NCBI GenBank assembly: GCA_025356445.1
Contig: JANXSZ010000016.1
Location: 1-64,000, forward strand
Direction of reading: 5' to 3'
Source of the DNA: Betaproteobacteria bacterium
GTDB taxonomy: Bacteria > Pseudomonadota > Gammaproteobacteria > Burkholderiales > Burkholderiaceae_C
Length of the DNA: 64,000 nucleotides
Shown here: positions 51,323 through 60,545 of the stretch, piece after piece
Numbering within the stretch: the first letter of the stretch is position 1
How the letters are laid out: each line of letters starts with the position of its first letter
Translations under genes and position numbers: made by a program
Notes under the pieces: generated by a model
What the model was told of the DNA's origin: nothing
Databases searched by the model: none
Seen by the model: the letters and a program-made list of their open reading frames with translations, nothing else

Positions 51323-52017
51323 CGTGAACTCCCCATTTCCACCATCTTGCGGGCTTCTTCAGCGAATTGCTTGGCTTTGGCTTCGTCGTCCACCCGCATG
51401 TTCAGGTTGGAAGGTGGCATCTCTATGCCCTTGAGCACCGCAGGGCGCGCGCGGATGGCATCTGTCCAGCGCTTGAGGTGAGGCATGTCGTCCATCGCCA
51501 CGCCTGACCATTTGTGCGTGCGCACCCAGGCCCAGTTGGCGATGTCGGCGATCGAGTAATCGCCAGCAAGGTACTCATGGTCTTTCAGGTGACTGTCCAT
51601 GACGCGGAACAGGCGCGTGCTTTCGCCTTGGTAGCGGTCAATCGCCGCTTGGATTTTTTCGGGAAAGTAGCGAAAGAACACGTTCGCTTGCCCCATCATC
51701 GGCCCGATGCCTCCCATCTGGAACATCAGCCACTGGATGACTTGTGAACGGCCTTTGACGTCGGTAGGTATCAATTGCCCCGTTTTTTCAGCTAGGTAAA
51801 TCAGGATGGCACCGGACTCGAACACCGCAAAGTCGTCCTCGGCTCGGTCGATGATGGCGGGGATGCGGCCGTTCGGGTTGATTTTCAAAAACCAGGGTTG
51901 CTTTTGTTCGCTGTCGGCGAACTTGAGTGCATGGACGGTGTAGGGCAGCGCCAACTCTTCCAGAGCGATAGATATTTTGTGGCCATTAGGCGTGGCGGCG
52001 GTGTAGAGGTCAATCAT
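51319..52017 (-). CDS. Glutathione S-transferase, YfcG/Ure2-like
   Basis: A 232-residue protein: [26 protein letters not shown] is the standard start of the Nu/YfcG class, whose members reduce disulfides; [13 protein letters not shown] and [16 protein letters not shown] form the glutathione site, and [13 protein letters not shown] is the C-domain motif. Start 52017 is chosen over an upstream in-frame codon because of this canonical opening. It overlaps the next transferase gene by four bases, so the two are co-translated. Confidence 0.9.
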   Translation of the reverse strand: MIDLYTAATPNGHKISIALEELALPYTVHALKFADSEQKQPWFLKINPNGRIPAIIDRAEDDFAVFESGAILIYLAEKTGQLIPTDVKGRSQVIQWLMFQMGGIGPMMGQANVFFRYFPEKIQAAIDRYQGESTRLFRVMDSHLKDHEYLAGDYSIADIANWAWVRTHKWSGVAMDDMPHLKRWTDAIRARPAVLKGIEMPPSNLNMRVDDEAKAKQFAEEARKMVEMGSSR

Positions 52018-52133
52018 GAGAGCCTTGTGGGGTGGATGCGCAGTGCGATGGCGCTGCAAGGGTAGGGCGGGTGCGGGTAAATCAGAGTAACTTCAGCGAC
52101 TTTAATCCCCTGTGGGGCTTCTATCATTTGGGT

Positions 52134-53693
52134 ATGAACACTCTGCTCGACCACGAATTCGGCCTTATCCCCGACCTGATCCGCCAGCACGCCGCTGACG
52201 CCCCTGACCGCACGGCGTTGGTGGAGGGCACGCGCCGCTTCAGTTACGCTGAATTGGACGCCCGGATGAACCGCGTGGCCAGTGCCTTGCAGCGCGATGG
52301 CTTTCAACCTGGTGATGCGCTGGCCGTGTGTGCTGCCTCGTCACTGGAATATGTCGCCCTGTTCCTCGGCGCTCTGCGCGCCGGTGTGGTCGTGGCCCCC
52401 CTGGCCCCCAGTTCCACCACCGAGAGTTTGCACCGTATGGTGGGTGATGCCCGGGCGCGGCTGCTGTTCACCGATGCGTATGCGGTGGAGGCCGTTGGTC
52501 CGGTGTTCAAGAACCCTGGCCCCGGCGCTGTGCCGCTTACTGTTCCCCGTATTGCACTGGACGGCTCCGCTGTGGGCAGCCCCTTCGAGGCGTGGCTGGC
52601 CGCTCCAGGCGTGCAGCCTACCGCCGTCAACATCACGGCCAAGGATGCGTTCAACATCATTTATTCCTCAGGCACCACCGGTGAGCCCAAGGGCATCGTG
52701 CAGTCCCACGGGATGCGCTGGACGCATGTGCGGCGTGGCAGCACGTACAACTACACGGCCAGCACCGTCACCGTGTTGTCTACCCCGCTGTACTCCAACA
52801 CCACGCTGGTGGTGTTCTTCCCCACACTCAGTTTTGGGGGCTGCGTGGTGCTGATGCCCAAGTTCGATGCCATCGGCTATTTGCAACTGGCGCAGCAGCA
52901 CCGTGCTACCCACACCATGCTGGTGCCCGTGCAGTACCAGCGGCTGATGGCGTTGCCTGAATTTGATAATTTTGATTTGTCCAGCTTCCAGGTCAAGTTC
53001 TCTACCAGTGCGCCGTTTGGCGCTGCGGTCAAGGCCGACGTGCTCAAGCGCTGGCCGGGTGGTTTGGTCGAGTTTTACGGTATGACCGAAGGCGGTGGAA
53101 CCTGCATTCTGGATGCGCACCTTTACCCTGACAAACTGCACACCGTGGGCAAACCCGCTGAAGGCCATGACATCCGGTTGATCGATGAGGCGGGCCAAGA
53201 GGTGCCTGTGGGCGAAGCTGGTGAAGTGGTGGGGCATTCCGCTGGGATGATGACGGGTTACTACGGCCGCCCTGAGAAAACCCGTGAAGCCGAATGGTTT
53301 GACCCGCAAGGCAAGCGCTTCATCCGCACGGGCGACGTGGGGCGGTTTGACGCCGAAGGCTTCCTCACGCTGTTTGACCGCAAAAAGGACATGATCATTT
53401 CGGGTGGATTCAACATCTACCCCAGTGATCTGGAAGCCGTGCTGAATGAACACCCTGCCGTGTTCGAAGTGGCTGTCGTCGGTGTGCCGTCCACCGATTG
53501 GGGCGAAACCCCGGTGGCTTTTGTGGTGCGCCAACCCGATGACGAGACGCCGGCTTACAACCTGATGCAGTGGGTCAGTGCCCGCGTCGGTAAAACCCAG
53601 CGTCTGGCTGCGGTTCATTTTGTGGACGAGTTGCCCCGCAGCGCGATTGGCAAGGTGCTCAAACGTGAACTGCGTGACCGCCTGGCATCTTGA
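52134..53693 (+). CDS. AMP-binding acyl-CoA synthetase
   Basis: A 519-residue adenylate-forming enzyme. The P-loop-like YSSGTTGEPKGIVQSHG, the GMTEGGGTC motif, the D in IRTGDVGRFDAEG and the catalytic lysine in RSAIGKVLKRELRD are all present. It activates a carboxylic acid to its CoA thioester; with medium/long-chain ligase features but no clear specificity signal. Start ATG 52134 (MNTLLDHEFGLIPDLI) gives normal length. It stands alone, divergent from the transferases. Confidence 0.85.
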   Translation: MNTLLDHEFGLIPDLIRQHAADAPDRTALVEGTRRFSYAELDARMNRVASALQRDGFQPGDALAVCAASSLEYVALFLGALRAGVVVAPLAPSSTTESLHRMVGDARARLLFTDAYAVEAVGPVFKNPGPGAVPLTVPRIALDGSAVGSPFEAWLAAPGVQPTAVNITAKDAFNIIYSSGTTGEPKGIVQSHGMRWTHVRRGSTYNYTASTVTVLSTPLYSNTTLVVFFPTLSFGGCVVLMPKFDAIGYLQLAQQHRATHTMLVPVQYQRLMALPEFDNFDLSSFQVKFSTSAPFGAAVKADVLKRWPGGLVEFYGMTEGGGTCILDAHLYPDKLHTVGKPAEGHDIRLIDEAGQEVPVGEAGEVVGHSAGMMTGYYGRPEKTREAEWFDPQGKRFIRTGDVGRFDAEGFLTLFDRKKDMIISGGFNIYPSDLEAVLNEHPAVFEVAVVGVPSTDWGETPVAFVVRQPDDETPAYNLMQWVSARVGKTQRLAAVHFVDELPRSAIGKVLKRELRDRLAS

Positions 53694-53695
53694 TT

Positions 53696-53713
53696 GCTAT
53701 TGAAAATATAGCT
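53696..53713. repeat. Short palindrome GCTAT...ATAGC after the acyl-CoA synthetase
   Basis: GCTATTGAAAATATAGCT starts just after the synthetase stop; GCTAT and ATAGC arms surround seven bases. Same family as the copies at 25963, 32138 and 41502. It may act as a weak hairpin at the transcript end. Confidence 0.5.
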
Positions 53714-53831
53714 ATTGAAGACCGTCAGTATTGCTCAATTTGCATTTTTAACTTGAAATTAACGGTGTAGCGGCCGTTGTAACAAGCCCCTAGGTTGCCT
53801 CCGGGGTGCGCTGGCGTTGCACAATGCTGCC

Positions 53832-55364
53832 ATGCCCTATCTTCCTGCGTTTCTTGCCCCTACCCGTCACACCGATCCGGCCACCGCGTTGGCCCAGGTT
53901 CGCCAGATTTACGATGCCAGCATTGCCCATTTGCGCGAAGCCATGCATGCCTTTGTGGCTGGCGATGCCGCTGCCGGTTCGACCCAAGAGGGCACACACA
54001 GCACCCTGCGTAAAACCCGGGCTTGCTACCCGTTTGTGCGCTTGCATACCGACACCGTGTCGCGCACAGCTTTGGCGTCAGCCGATGGCGCGCTCAAGAG
54101 TTTTGGTTTCGTCGCTGGCCCTGGCCGTTATGAAACCACGCTGACGCGGCCTGATTTGTACGGCCAGTACTATCTGGAGCAGTTCCGCTTACTGCTGCAA
54201 AACCATGGTGTGGCACTGGAAGTGGGCACCAGCTCACAGCCTATCCCGGTGCATTTCTCGTTTGCTGAGCATGACCACATTGAAGGCAGCATGACGGCCC
54301 AGCGCCGTACGCTGATGCGCGATGTGTTTGATTTACCCGATCTGGCCGCGATGGACGATGGCATTGCCAACGGTACTTTCCAGGCCCGCCCCGGCGAACC
54401 GCAACCTCTTTCGCTGTTCACCGCGCCCCGGGTGGACTATTCGCTGCACCGCCTGCGCCACTACACCGGCACCGCGCCCGAGTGGTTTCAAAACTTTGTG
54501 CTGTTCACCAACTACCAGTTTTATATCGACGAATTCGTGCGCCTGGGTCATGAAGCCATGTCCGATGCGGGCAGTGAGTACATCGCCTTCATCGAACCCG
54601 GCAATGTGGTTACGCGCCGTGCCGGTTTTGCGCCACAACCGGGCGATGCCCTGGGTGTGCCGCCGCCACGCCTGCCGCAAATGCCCGGCTACCACCTTGT
54701 GCGCTCGGACGGGAGCGGCATCACCATGGTCAACATCGGTGTTGGGCCAGCGAACGCCAAAACCATCACCGACCACATTGCGGTGCTGCGCCCCCATGCC
54801 TGGGTGATGCTGGGCCACTGCGCAGGCTTGCGCAACAGCCAGCAGCTGGGCGACTACGTGCTGGCCCATGGCTATGTGCGCGAAGACCATGTGCTCGACG
54901 AAGAGCTGCCACTGTGGGTGCCCATCCCTGCGCTGGCAGAAATCCAGGTTGCACTGGAGCAAGCGGTGGCTGAAGTCACACAAAAGCACGGTGCTGAGTT
55001 GAAAGACATCATGCGCACGGGCACTGTGGCCAGTACCGACAACCGCAACTGGGAGCTGTTGCCCGACAACACTCCCCAGCGCCGTTTCAGCCAAAGCCGT
55101 GCCGTGGCGCTGGACATGGAAAGCGCCACCATCGCCGCCAATGGTTTTCGCTTCCGCGTGCCCTACGGCACTCTGCTGTGTGTGAGCGACAAGCCGCTGC
55201 ACGGTGAAATCAAACTGCCGGGCATGGCCAACCATTTTTACCGCGAACGCGTAGACCAGCACTTGCGCATTGGTATGCGCGCGATGGAGATGCTGCGTGA
55301 GCAGGGTGTTGACCAGTTGCACAGCCGCAAGCTGCGCAGTTTTGCAGAAGTGGCGTTCCAGTGA
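53832..55364 (+). CDS. amn: AMP nucleosidase (Amn)
   Basis: A 510-residue enzyme that splits AMP into adenine and ribose-5-phosphate. The N-terminal domain (PATALAQVRQIYDASIAHLREA) is typical of Amn, and the catalytic C-terminal half is of the nucleoside-phosphorylase fold: MVNIGVGPANAKTITDHIA, LGHCAGLR, DMESATIAANGFRFRVPYGTLLCVSDKPLHGE. ATG 53832 is preferred over a TTG five codons upstream. Likely a single-gene unit; helps control the adenylate pool. Confidence 0.93.
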   Translation: MPYLPAFLAPTRHTDPATALAQVRQIYDASIAHLREAMHAFVAGDAAAGSTQEGTHSTLRKTRACYPFVRLHTDTVSRTALASADGALKSFGFVAGPGRYETTLTRPDLYGQYYLEQFRLLLQNHGVALEVGTSSQPIPVHFSFAEHDHIEGSMTAQRRTLMRDVFDLPDLAAMDDGIANGTFQARPGEPQPLSLFTAPRVDYSLHRLRHYTGTAPEWFQNFVLFTNYQFYIDEFVRLGHEAMSDAGSEYIAFIEPGNVVTRRAGFAPQPGDALGVPPPRLPQMPGYHLVRSDGSGITMVNIGVGPANAKTITDHIAVLRPHAWVMLGHCAGLRNSQQLGDYVLAHGYVREDHVLDEELPLWVPIPALAEIQVALEQAVAEVTQKHGAELKDIMRTGTVASTDNRNWELLPDNTPQRRFSQSRAVALDMESATIAANGFRFRVPYGTLLCVSDKPLHGEIKLPGMANHFYRERVDQHLRIGMRAMEMLREQGVDQLHSRKLRSFAEVAFQ

Positions 55365-55424
55365 TCGGCTGAATCGTCTCATTACCTTCCTCGTTAACCT
55401 TTACCGTCAAGCTTCGCTCACTTC

Positions 55425-56561
55425 ATGCAGTTCCACGCGCCCACTCTGCTGGCGATGACCACCGTCAATTTGCTGACGGTGTCGCTGGCGCTGCCCCTGC
55501 TGATGGGCCGTGGCGTCAGCAAGGCGGCACGTTTCAGCCAAGGCAGCCTGATGGCGCAGATGCTGGCGTGGGTGTTTTTGGTGGCATCCGATTACTGGTT
55601 TGACCATGCCTTTTCGGTCGTGTCCATGGTGTTCATGTCGCTCACTCAGGGCCTGCTGTTCAACGCGCTGAGCGGGTGGCTGGGGCGACGGCCCGGTGGG
55701 CGTTGCTTGCAAGTGCTGATGGTGCTGATGCCGCTGGGCTATGGCCTGGGCTTTGACAGCTATGCCTTCCGCGTGGGCTGGGCTAACTATTTGCTGGCTG
55801 CTCAAATGCTGATCGTTGCCCGTGCTACGTTGTATCCCCACCGTCTGGCGGGGCGGCGCTGGCGCTGGTTGCTGTTGGTCTGCATGGTGATGATGGCTGT
55901 ATTTACGGCCGCCCGGGGTACCTTGGGGGCGTTTTACACCCCGTCATACCCCAGCTTTGGCGCGCTGCACCCGGTCAATTTGGCGGCACTGTTGGCCACC
56001 AACATCACCATGGTGGTGTGCACGCTGTCTGCGATGGTGGCATGGCGGGAAGAGGTTGAAATGCGCCTGAGCAATTTGGCGATGGTGGACGTGCTGACTT
56101 CTCTGCTCAACCGCCGTGGCTTCACTGCCCGTGCCGAAGCCATGCTGGCCCAAGCCCGCCGGTATCCCGTACCCATGGTTGCGATGATGCTGGACATTGA
56201 TTTCTTCAAGCAAATCAACGACACCCACGGCCACGAAGTGGGCGACCGGGCTTTGCAGCTGTTCGCCAGGCTGTTGTCTGAAAACCAACGTGCAGGCGGT
56301 TTGGTCGGGCGTTTGGGCGGTGAAGAGTTTTGTGTGCTGCTACCCCATGCCGACGTGGCCGCCGCGCTGGTGGTGGATGGCCGCTTGCGCGAAAAACTGC
56401 GTGGCACGTCGATGGCCGAGCTAGGTTTTTCGATGGACTACAGCGCCGGAATGGCGGTACTCACCCCTGATGACACGGCGCTGGCCCTGCTTTTGGCCCG
56501 GGCCGACAAAGCGCTGTACCAAGCCAAGGCGCAGGGGCGGGGGCGGTTGCTGCAGGGCTAA
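55425..56561 (+). CDS. Membrane-bound diguanylate cyclase (GGDEF)
   Basis: A 378-residue protein with about six membrane helices in residues 1-205 and a C-terminal GGDEF domain. The active site is GGEEF (298-302), with DIDFFKQINDTHGHEVGD as the metal- and GTP-binding block, so it should make cyclic di-GMP. The inhibitory RxxD I-site five residues upstream of GGEEF is not present (RAGG instead), so product inhibition is probably lacking. Signal sensed by the membrane part is unknown. Confidence 0.9.
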   Translation: MQFHAPTLLAMTTVNLLTVSLALPLLMGRGVSKAARFSQGSLMAQMLAWVFLVASDYWFDHAFSVVSMVFMSLTQGLLFNALSGWLGRRPGGRCLQVLMVLMPLGYGLGFDSYAFRVGWANYLLAAQMLIVARATLYPHRLAGRRWRWLLLVCMVMMAVFTAARGTLGAFYTPSYPSFGALHPVNLAALLATNITMVVCTLSAMVAWREEVEMRLSNLAMVDVLTSLLNRRGFTARAEAMLAQARRYPVPMVAMMLDIDFFKQINDTHGHEVGDRALQLFARLLSENQRAGGLVGRLGGEEFCVLLPHADVAAALVVDGRLREKLRGTSMAELGFSMDYSAGMAVLTPDDTALALLLARADKALYQAKAQGRGRLLQG

Positions 56562-56639
56562 AAGAAGGCTTTAGGAGGTGTACAGGGTAGGGTGTTACTT
56601 GGTAAAATTAGGTAATACTTATTTTTAAAGCACCATACT

Positions 56640-56876
56640 ATGCCAACTGCATTGACTGTTAAAGGCCAAGTCACCTTGCCCAAACACATTCGGGACGCGC
56701 TGGGATTGCACCCCGGTTCACTGCTGGATTTTGCGGTTAATCAAGAGGGGGATGTGGTAATTCAACGCGCTGACCGTGTTGTACCTGATGCCGTGAATGA
56801 TCGCTTTGAGGCGGCGCGGGGTCGCGCCGATGTTCCTTGGCGCACTGATGACTTGATGGCCTTGCTGCGAGGCTAA
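56640..56876 (+). CDS. vapB: AbrB/SpoVT-type antitoxin (VapB)
   Basis: A 78-residue protein with an N-terminal swapped-hairpin AbrB domain, ALTVKGQVTLPKHIRDALG, then LLDFAVNQEGDVVIQRAD, and a toxin-binding tail. It lies 5 bases before the PIN toxin gene. The AT-rich 78 bases upstream include TTACTTGGTAA and a nearby GGTAAT, possible operator half-sites for the VapBC complex. Confidence 0.87.
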   Translation: MPTALTVKGQVTLPKHIRDALGLHPGSLLDFAVNQEGDVVIQRADRVVPDAVNDRFEAARGRADVPWRTDDLMALLRG

Positions 56877-56881
56877 CTACC

Positions 56882-57289
56882 ATGTTGCTGGTAGATACCA
56901 ACGTACTGGTGGATGTGTTGGAGAACGATCCCGTCTGGACAGATTGGTCGGTGGCTCAATTGCGAGCGCAGTCGCGGTTGCATCCACTGGTCATCAACGA
57001 TATTATTTATGCGGAGTTGTCGCTGACTTTTTCCACTGTGGAAGCCTTGGATCAGGTTTTGGTCGATTTGCAGATTGGCTTCGATACGTTGCCTAAACCC
57101 GCGTTATTTTTGGCCGGTAAAGCTTTTGTGGCTTACCGTCGCTCAGGTGGTACCAAGCACAATGTGCTGCCTGATTTTTTCATTGGTGCCCATGCTGCGG
57201 TACGCAGTCTGCCCTTGCTGACCCGTGATGTCCAGCGCTACCGCACCTATTTTCCCAGCGTTAAGCTGATTTCGCCTGAGCCGCACTGA
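56882..57289 (+). CDS. vapC: VapC PIN-domain toxin
   Basis: A 135-residue PIN nuclease: MLLVDTNVLVDVLENDP (Asp5), NDIIYAELSLTF (Glu), the late PDFFIGAHAAV (Asp) and LLTRDVQRYRTYFP (Asp) carry the acidic metal site. VapC toxins cut specific tRNAs or rRNA. Order and spacing to the AbrB-type antitoxin are standard. Confidence 0.88.
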   Translation: MLLVDTNVLVDVLENDPVWTDWSVAQLRAQSRLHPLVINDIIYAELSLTFSTVEALDQVLVDLQIGFDTLPKPALFLAGKAFVAYRRSGGTKHNVLPDFFIGAHAAVRSLPLLTRDVQRYRTYFPSVKLISPEPH

Positions 57290-57304
57290 GTGTTTGTGCC
57301 GCGC

Positions 57305-58150
57305 TTAAGCACGTTCCGCCATGTGTTCCCCCAAGCGCACTGGCTTGGCCGCGGCCCAGTCGGGGTTGAAGCGCAGGGTTTGCTCTGGCCACAGCAGTAC
57401 CACGGTCGATCCAAGCAAAAACCGACCCATCTCTTCGCCCTGCTTTAATACGATGCTCTGATTGTCATAGCGCCATTCCCGGGTGGTCGGTAAGCGTGGT
57501 GGGTTCACCAAGCCGTGCCAAGCCGTCGCCATGCTGCCCACAATCGTCGCACCCACCAGCACCAGCACAAACGGGCCGTAGGCGGAGTCAAACGCACACA
57601 CCACCCGTTCGTTGCGGGCAAACAGGCCCGGTACGCCTCGCGCGGTCGTTGGATTGACCGAAAACAGCGCACCCGGTACGTAAATCATGCGGCGCAACTG
57701 GCCTTCGCAGGGCATGTGGATGCGGTGGTAGTCGCGGGGGCTGAGGTAAATCGTGGCAAAACTGCCGTCGGTGAACTGTGCCGCCAGTGCCGCATCGCCG
57801 CCCACCAGCGCTTGTGTGCTGTAGCTGTGGCCTTTGGCCTGGAAGACCTGATCGCGTTCAATAGCCCCAAACTGGCTGATGGCCCCGTCCACCGGACACA
57901 CCCAAGGTGCATCGGCCAGCGGACGGGCGTCGGCCCGCAGGGCGCGGGTGAAAAAGCTGTTGAAACTGTCGTAACTCTCGACACGTGGGTCTGCCGCCTC
58001 AGCCATGTTCACGCTGTAGCGCTTGATGAACCAGCGGATGAGGCTATGCGTCTTTTCCCCCCGCTGGCCGTTGGCGACGAAGCCTGCAAACTGGGTGAGT
58101 GCCTGTTTGGGCAGCAGGTACTGGGGCAGGACGGCTAGGCGGTCAGACAT
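57305..58150 (-). CDS. psd: Phosphatidylserine decarboxylase proenzyme (Psd)
   Basis: A 281-residue membrane-associated enzyme that makes phosphatidylethanolamine. The self-cleavage motif LGST is at residues 246-249, so cleavage between Gly247 and Ser248 gives the pyruvoyl-bearing alpha chain. The conserved PVDGAISQFG, LSPRDYHRIHMP (catalytic His/Asp region) and LFSVNP are present. Normal length. It is convergent with vapC and 24 bases from the nitroreductase gene, with which it may be cotranscribed. Confidence 0.94.
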   Translation of the reverse strand: MSDRLAVLPQYLLPKQALTQFAGFVANGQRGEKTHSLIRWFIKRYSVNMAEAADPRVESYDSFNSFFTRALRADARPLADAPWVCPVDGAISQFGAIERDQVFQAKGHSYSTQALVGGDAALAAQFTDGSFATIYLSPRDYHRIHMPCEGQLRRMIYVPGALFSVNPTTARGVPGLFARNERVVCAFDSAYGPFVLVLVGATIVGSMATAWHGLVNPPRLPTTREWRYDNQSIVLKQGEEMGRFLLGSTVVLLWPEQTLRFNPDWAAAKPVRLGEHMAERA

Positions 58151-58174
58151 GGTTCAGGCGCGAGACAAGGCCGC

Positions 58175-58765
58175 TCAGAGGATTTGCGTGGCCACGTCAA
58201 ACGCCAAGCGTGGGCCACGTGGGTAGTTACCCGACGCGTCGCCGTAGCCCAGGTTGACGAGGAAATTGGCTTTAAAGCGGCCATCAGGGAAGAATTCCGC
58301 ATCGACTTTGGCAGCGTCAAAGCCGCTCATGGCGCCACAGTCCAAGCCCAGTAAGCGGGCGGCGATCATCAAATACGCACCTTGCAGGCTGCTGTTGCGC
58401 GCTGCAGTCGCTTCAGACAGGGCCGCATTGCTCTCGAACATGGGCTTGGCGTTCATCGCCGTGAACTGCGTGGGCAGGTGCTCGTAAAACTGGCTGTCGG
58501 CGGCGACGATCACCGTCAGCGGTGCGGCCATGGTTTTGTCCACGTTGCCACCGGCCAAGGCGGGCTTCAGGCGGGCTTTGGCTTCGGCACTGCGCACGAA
58601 GATGAAGCGGCCAGGCTGTGCGTTCATGGAGGTTGGTCCCCATTTGGCGAGGTCATACAGCTGGCGCAGGGTATCGTCGCTGACGGGTTGGTCGGTGAAT
58701 TTGTTGAACGTGCGGGCGTTGGTGAATGCGAGATCAAGCGAGGCGATGGGTGCAGCGATGGTCAT
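58175..58765 (-). CDS. Nitroreductase family, malonic semialdehyde reductase (RutE)-like
   Basis: A 196-residue FMN-dependent protein: ARTFNKFTDQPVSDDTLRQLYDLAKWGPTSMNAQPGRFIFV is the FMN and dimer core, and AARLLGLDCGAMSGFD and NFLVNLGYGD close the fold. The pattern fits the RutE / YdfG-coupled group, which reduces malonic semialdehyde to 3-hydroxypropionate in uracil breakdown, but no other rut gene is near, so the role may be a general nitro- or enal-reductase. Confidence 0.82.
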   Translation of the reverse strand: MTIAAPIASLDLAFTNARTFNKFTDQPVSDDTLRQLYDLAKWGPTSMNAQPGRFIFVRSAEAKARLKPALAGGNVDKTMAAPLTVIVAADSQFYEHLPTQFTAMNAKPMFESNAALSEATAARNSSLQGAYLMIAARLLGLDCGAMSGFDAAKVDAEFFPDGRFKANFLVNLGYGDASGNYPRGPRLAFDVATQIL

Positions 58766-58801
58766 GGGGCGTCCAGTAGGGCAGGGTAAAAGTCCGATAG
58801 T

Positions 58802-60385
58802 TTATGTCCGCAGCATGTCTGCCGCTTTCTCGGCCACCATGATCACGGGGGCGTTGGTGTTCGCTCCCACCACGCGGGGCATGATGGACGCATCGACAAC
58901 ACGCAAGCCTGTGATGCCGTGTACCCGCAATTGCGCGTCCACCACATCCAGCGGCCCTGATCCCATGCGGCAGGTGCCCACAGGGTGGTAAATGGTGTCG
59001 GCATGGTCGCGGATGAACAGCTCCATCTCCAGATCGGTTTGCGCCTTCGCTGAACTGGCCAGTTCGCGCCCGCCATGGCCTGCCAGAGCAGGCTGTTGCA
59101 GGATGTGGCGCATCAGCTTGAAACCCCGCATCAGCCGCTGCATGTCGTCATGGTCGCCCAAAAAGTTCGGGTCAATCAGTGGCGCGGCCAGCGGGTCACG
59201 GCTGGCCAATTGCACCGAGCCACGGCTTTGGGGGCGCAGCAGGCAGACGTGGCACGAGTAACCGTGGCCGAGCGTGGTTTTGCGGCCATGGTCTACCAGC
59301 TTACCCACCACGAAATGCAGTTGCAAATCGGGTATCGCCTCGCTGTGGTCGGATTTGATGAAGCCACCGGCTTCAGCGAAATTGGTGGTCAGCATTCCCG
59401 AACGGTGAGCGCGCCATTCCAGGATGCCCTGGATGCCCCGCACCAAGCCAGCAGGCGAGAGGCCGAACAAATCTTTCAGGCGGGGTGCGTTGACCACCTG
59501 CACCACGTCCACATGGTCATGCAAATGCTGGCCCACACCGGGCAAATCGTGCTGCACCGCCAAGCCCACGTCCAGCAAATGCGCTTTGGGGCCAATGCCA
59601 GAGAGCATCAGCAACTGGGGCGATTGCAAGGCACCTGCACACAGCAGCACTTCGCGGTGGGCTTTGAGTTGCTTCAGCTCCCCGCCTTGCAGGTATTCCA
59701 CGCCCACAGCCTTTTTGCGCTCCAGCAGGATGCGTGTGGTGTGCGCGCCGGTGATGACGTGCAAATTCGGGCGACTCAGGTTGGGCGTCAAGTAAGCTTT
59801 GGCAGCGCTGAAACGCTCACCGTTTTTGTGGGTGACCTGGTACATCCCCACGCCTTCTTGGTTTTCGCCATTGAAATCCGGGTTGTGCGGGAAGCCTGCT
59901 TGCTGCGCTGCTTCGACAAACACCGGGCCAAAGCGGTTGGGGCTGCACAAATCCATCACGTTCAGCGGGCCACCCGTGCCGTGGAAGGCGTCTGCGCCGC
60001 GTTCGTTGTGTTCCGCCCGTTTGAAATAAGGCAGCACGTCGTCATAGCCCCAGCCTGCATTGCCCTCTGCGGCCCAGTGGTCGTAGTCTGCGCGGTGGCC
60101 TCGGGCATAAATCATCGCGTTGACCGAGCTGGAGCCACCCAACACTTTGCCACGCGGCTGGTAGCCTGTGCGCCCATTCAGGCCGGGTTGTGGCACGGTG
60201 CTGAAGGCCCAATTGGCTTGACCGCCCTTGGCCAGCAGCGCCAATCCCGCCGGGCAGTGGATCAGCATGCTGCTGTCTACGGGGCCCGCTTCCAGCAGGG
60301 CAACGGTGATGTTGGGGTCTTCCGTGAGGCGCGCCGCCAGCACGCAGCCCGCTGAGCCGCCGCCGATGATGAGGTAATCGAACAT
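58802..60385 (-). CDS. GMC-family FAD oxidoreductase (choline/alcohol dehydrogenase-like)
   Basis: A 527-residue flavoprotein: FAD loop FDYLIIGGGSAGCVLAARLTED, the GMC signature GGSSSVNAMIYARGHRADYDHWA, and the active-site HPVGTCRMG at the end. GMC enzymes oxidise primary alcohols or polyols; sequence features are those of the large choline-dehydrogenase-like group whose members act on alcohols from alkane or polyethylene-glycol breakdown. No signal peptide. No regulator or betaine gene is adjacent, so glycine-betaine synthesis is unlikely. Confidence 0.85.
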   Translation of the reverse strand: MFDYLIIGGGSAGCVLAARLTEDPNITVALLEAGPVDSSMLIHCPAGLALLAKGGQANWAFSTVPQPGLNGRTGYQPRGKVLGGSSSVNAMIYARGHRADYDHWAAEGNAGWGYDDVLPYFKRAEHNERGADAFHGTGGPLNVMDLCSPNRFGPVFVEAAQQAGFPHNPDFNGENQEGVGMYQVTHKNGERFSAAKAYLTPNLSRPNLHVITGAHTTRILLERKKAVGVEYLQGGELKQLKAHREVLLCAGALQSPQLLMLSGIGPKAHLLDVGLAVQHDLPGVGQHLHDHVDVVQVVNAPRLKDLFGLSPAGLVRGIQGILEWRAHRSGMLTTNFAEAGGFIKSDHSEAIPDLQLHFVVGKLVDHGRKTTLGHGYSCHVCLLRPQSRGSVQLASRDPLAAPLIDPNFLGDHDDMQRLMRGFKLMRHILQQPALAGHGGRELASSAKAQTDLEMELFIRDHADTIYHPVGTCRMGSGPLDVVDAQLRVHGITGLRVVDASIMPRVVGANTNAPVIMVAEKAADMLRT

Positions 60386-60545
60386 GGTTTCGTGTCTCTG
60401 GTGTCTCTGAAATGCGCTGCCTGTAGGGGCTGGGAAGCCGCGACGTTACCCGAAACCCTCGCTATTGCCGATACCATTCAGGCTATTACCTCGTAATTCC
60501 TCCGCTTCCCTCTGCTTTTTTTATCAATTTCAGGAGTAAACCCTA

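Noticed and set aside
58175-58765. RutE as part of a uracil-degradation operon
   Set aside because: No other rut gene or regulator is adjacent, so only a family-level name is given.
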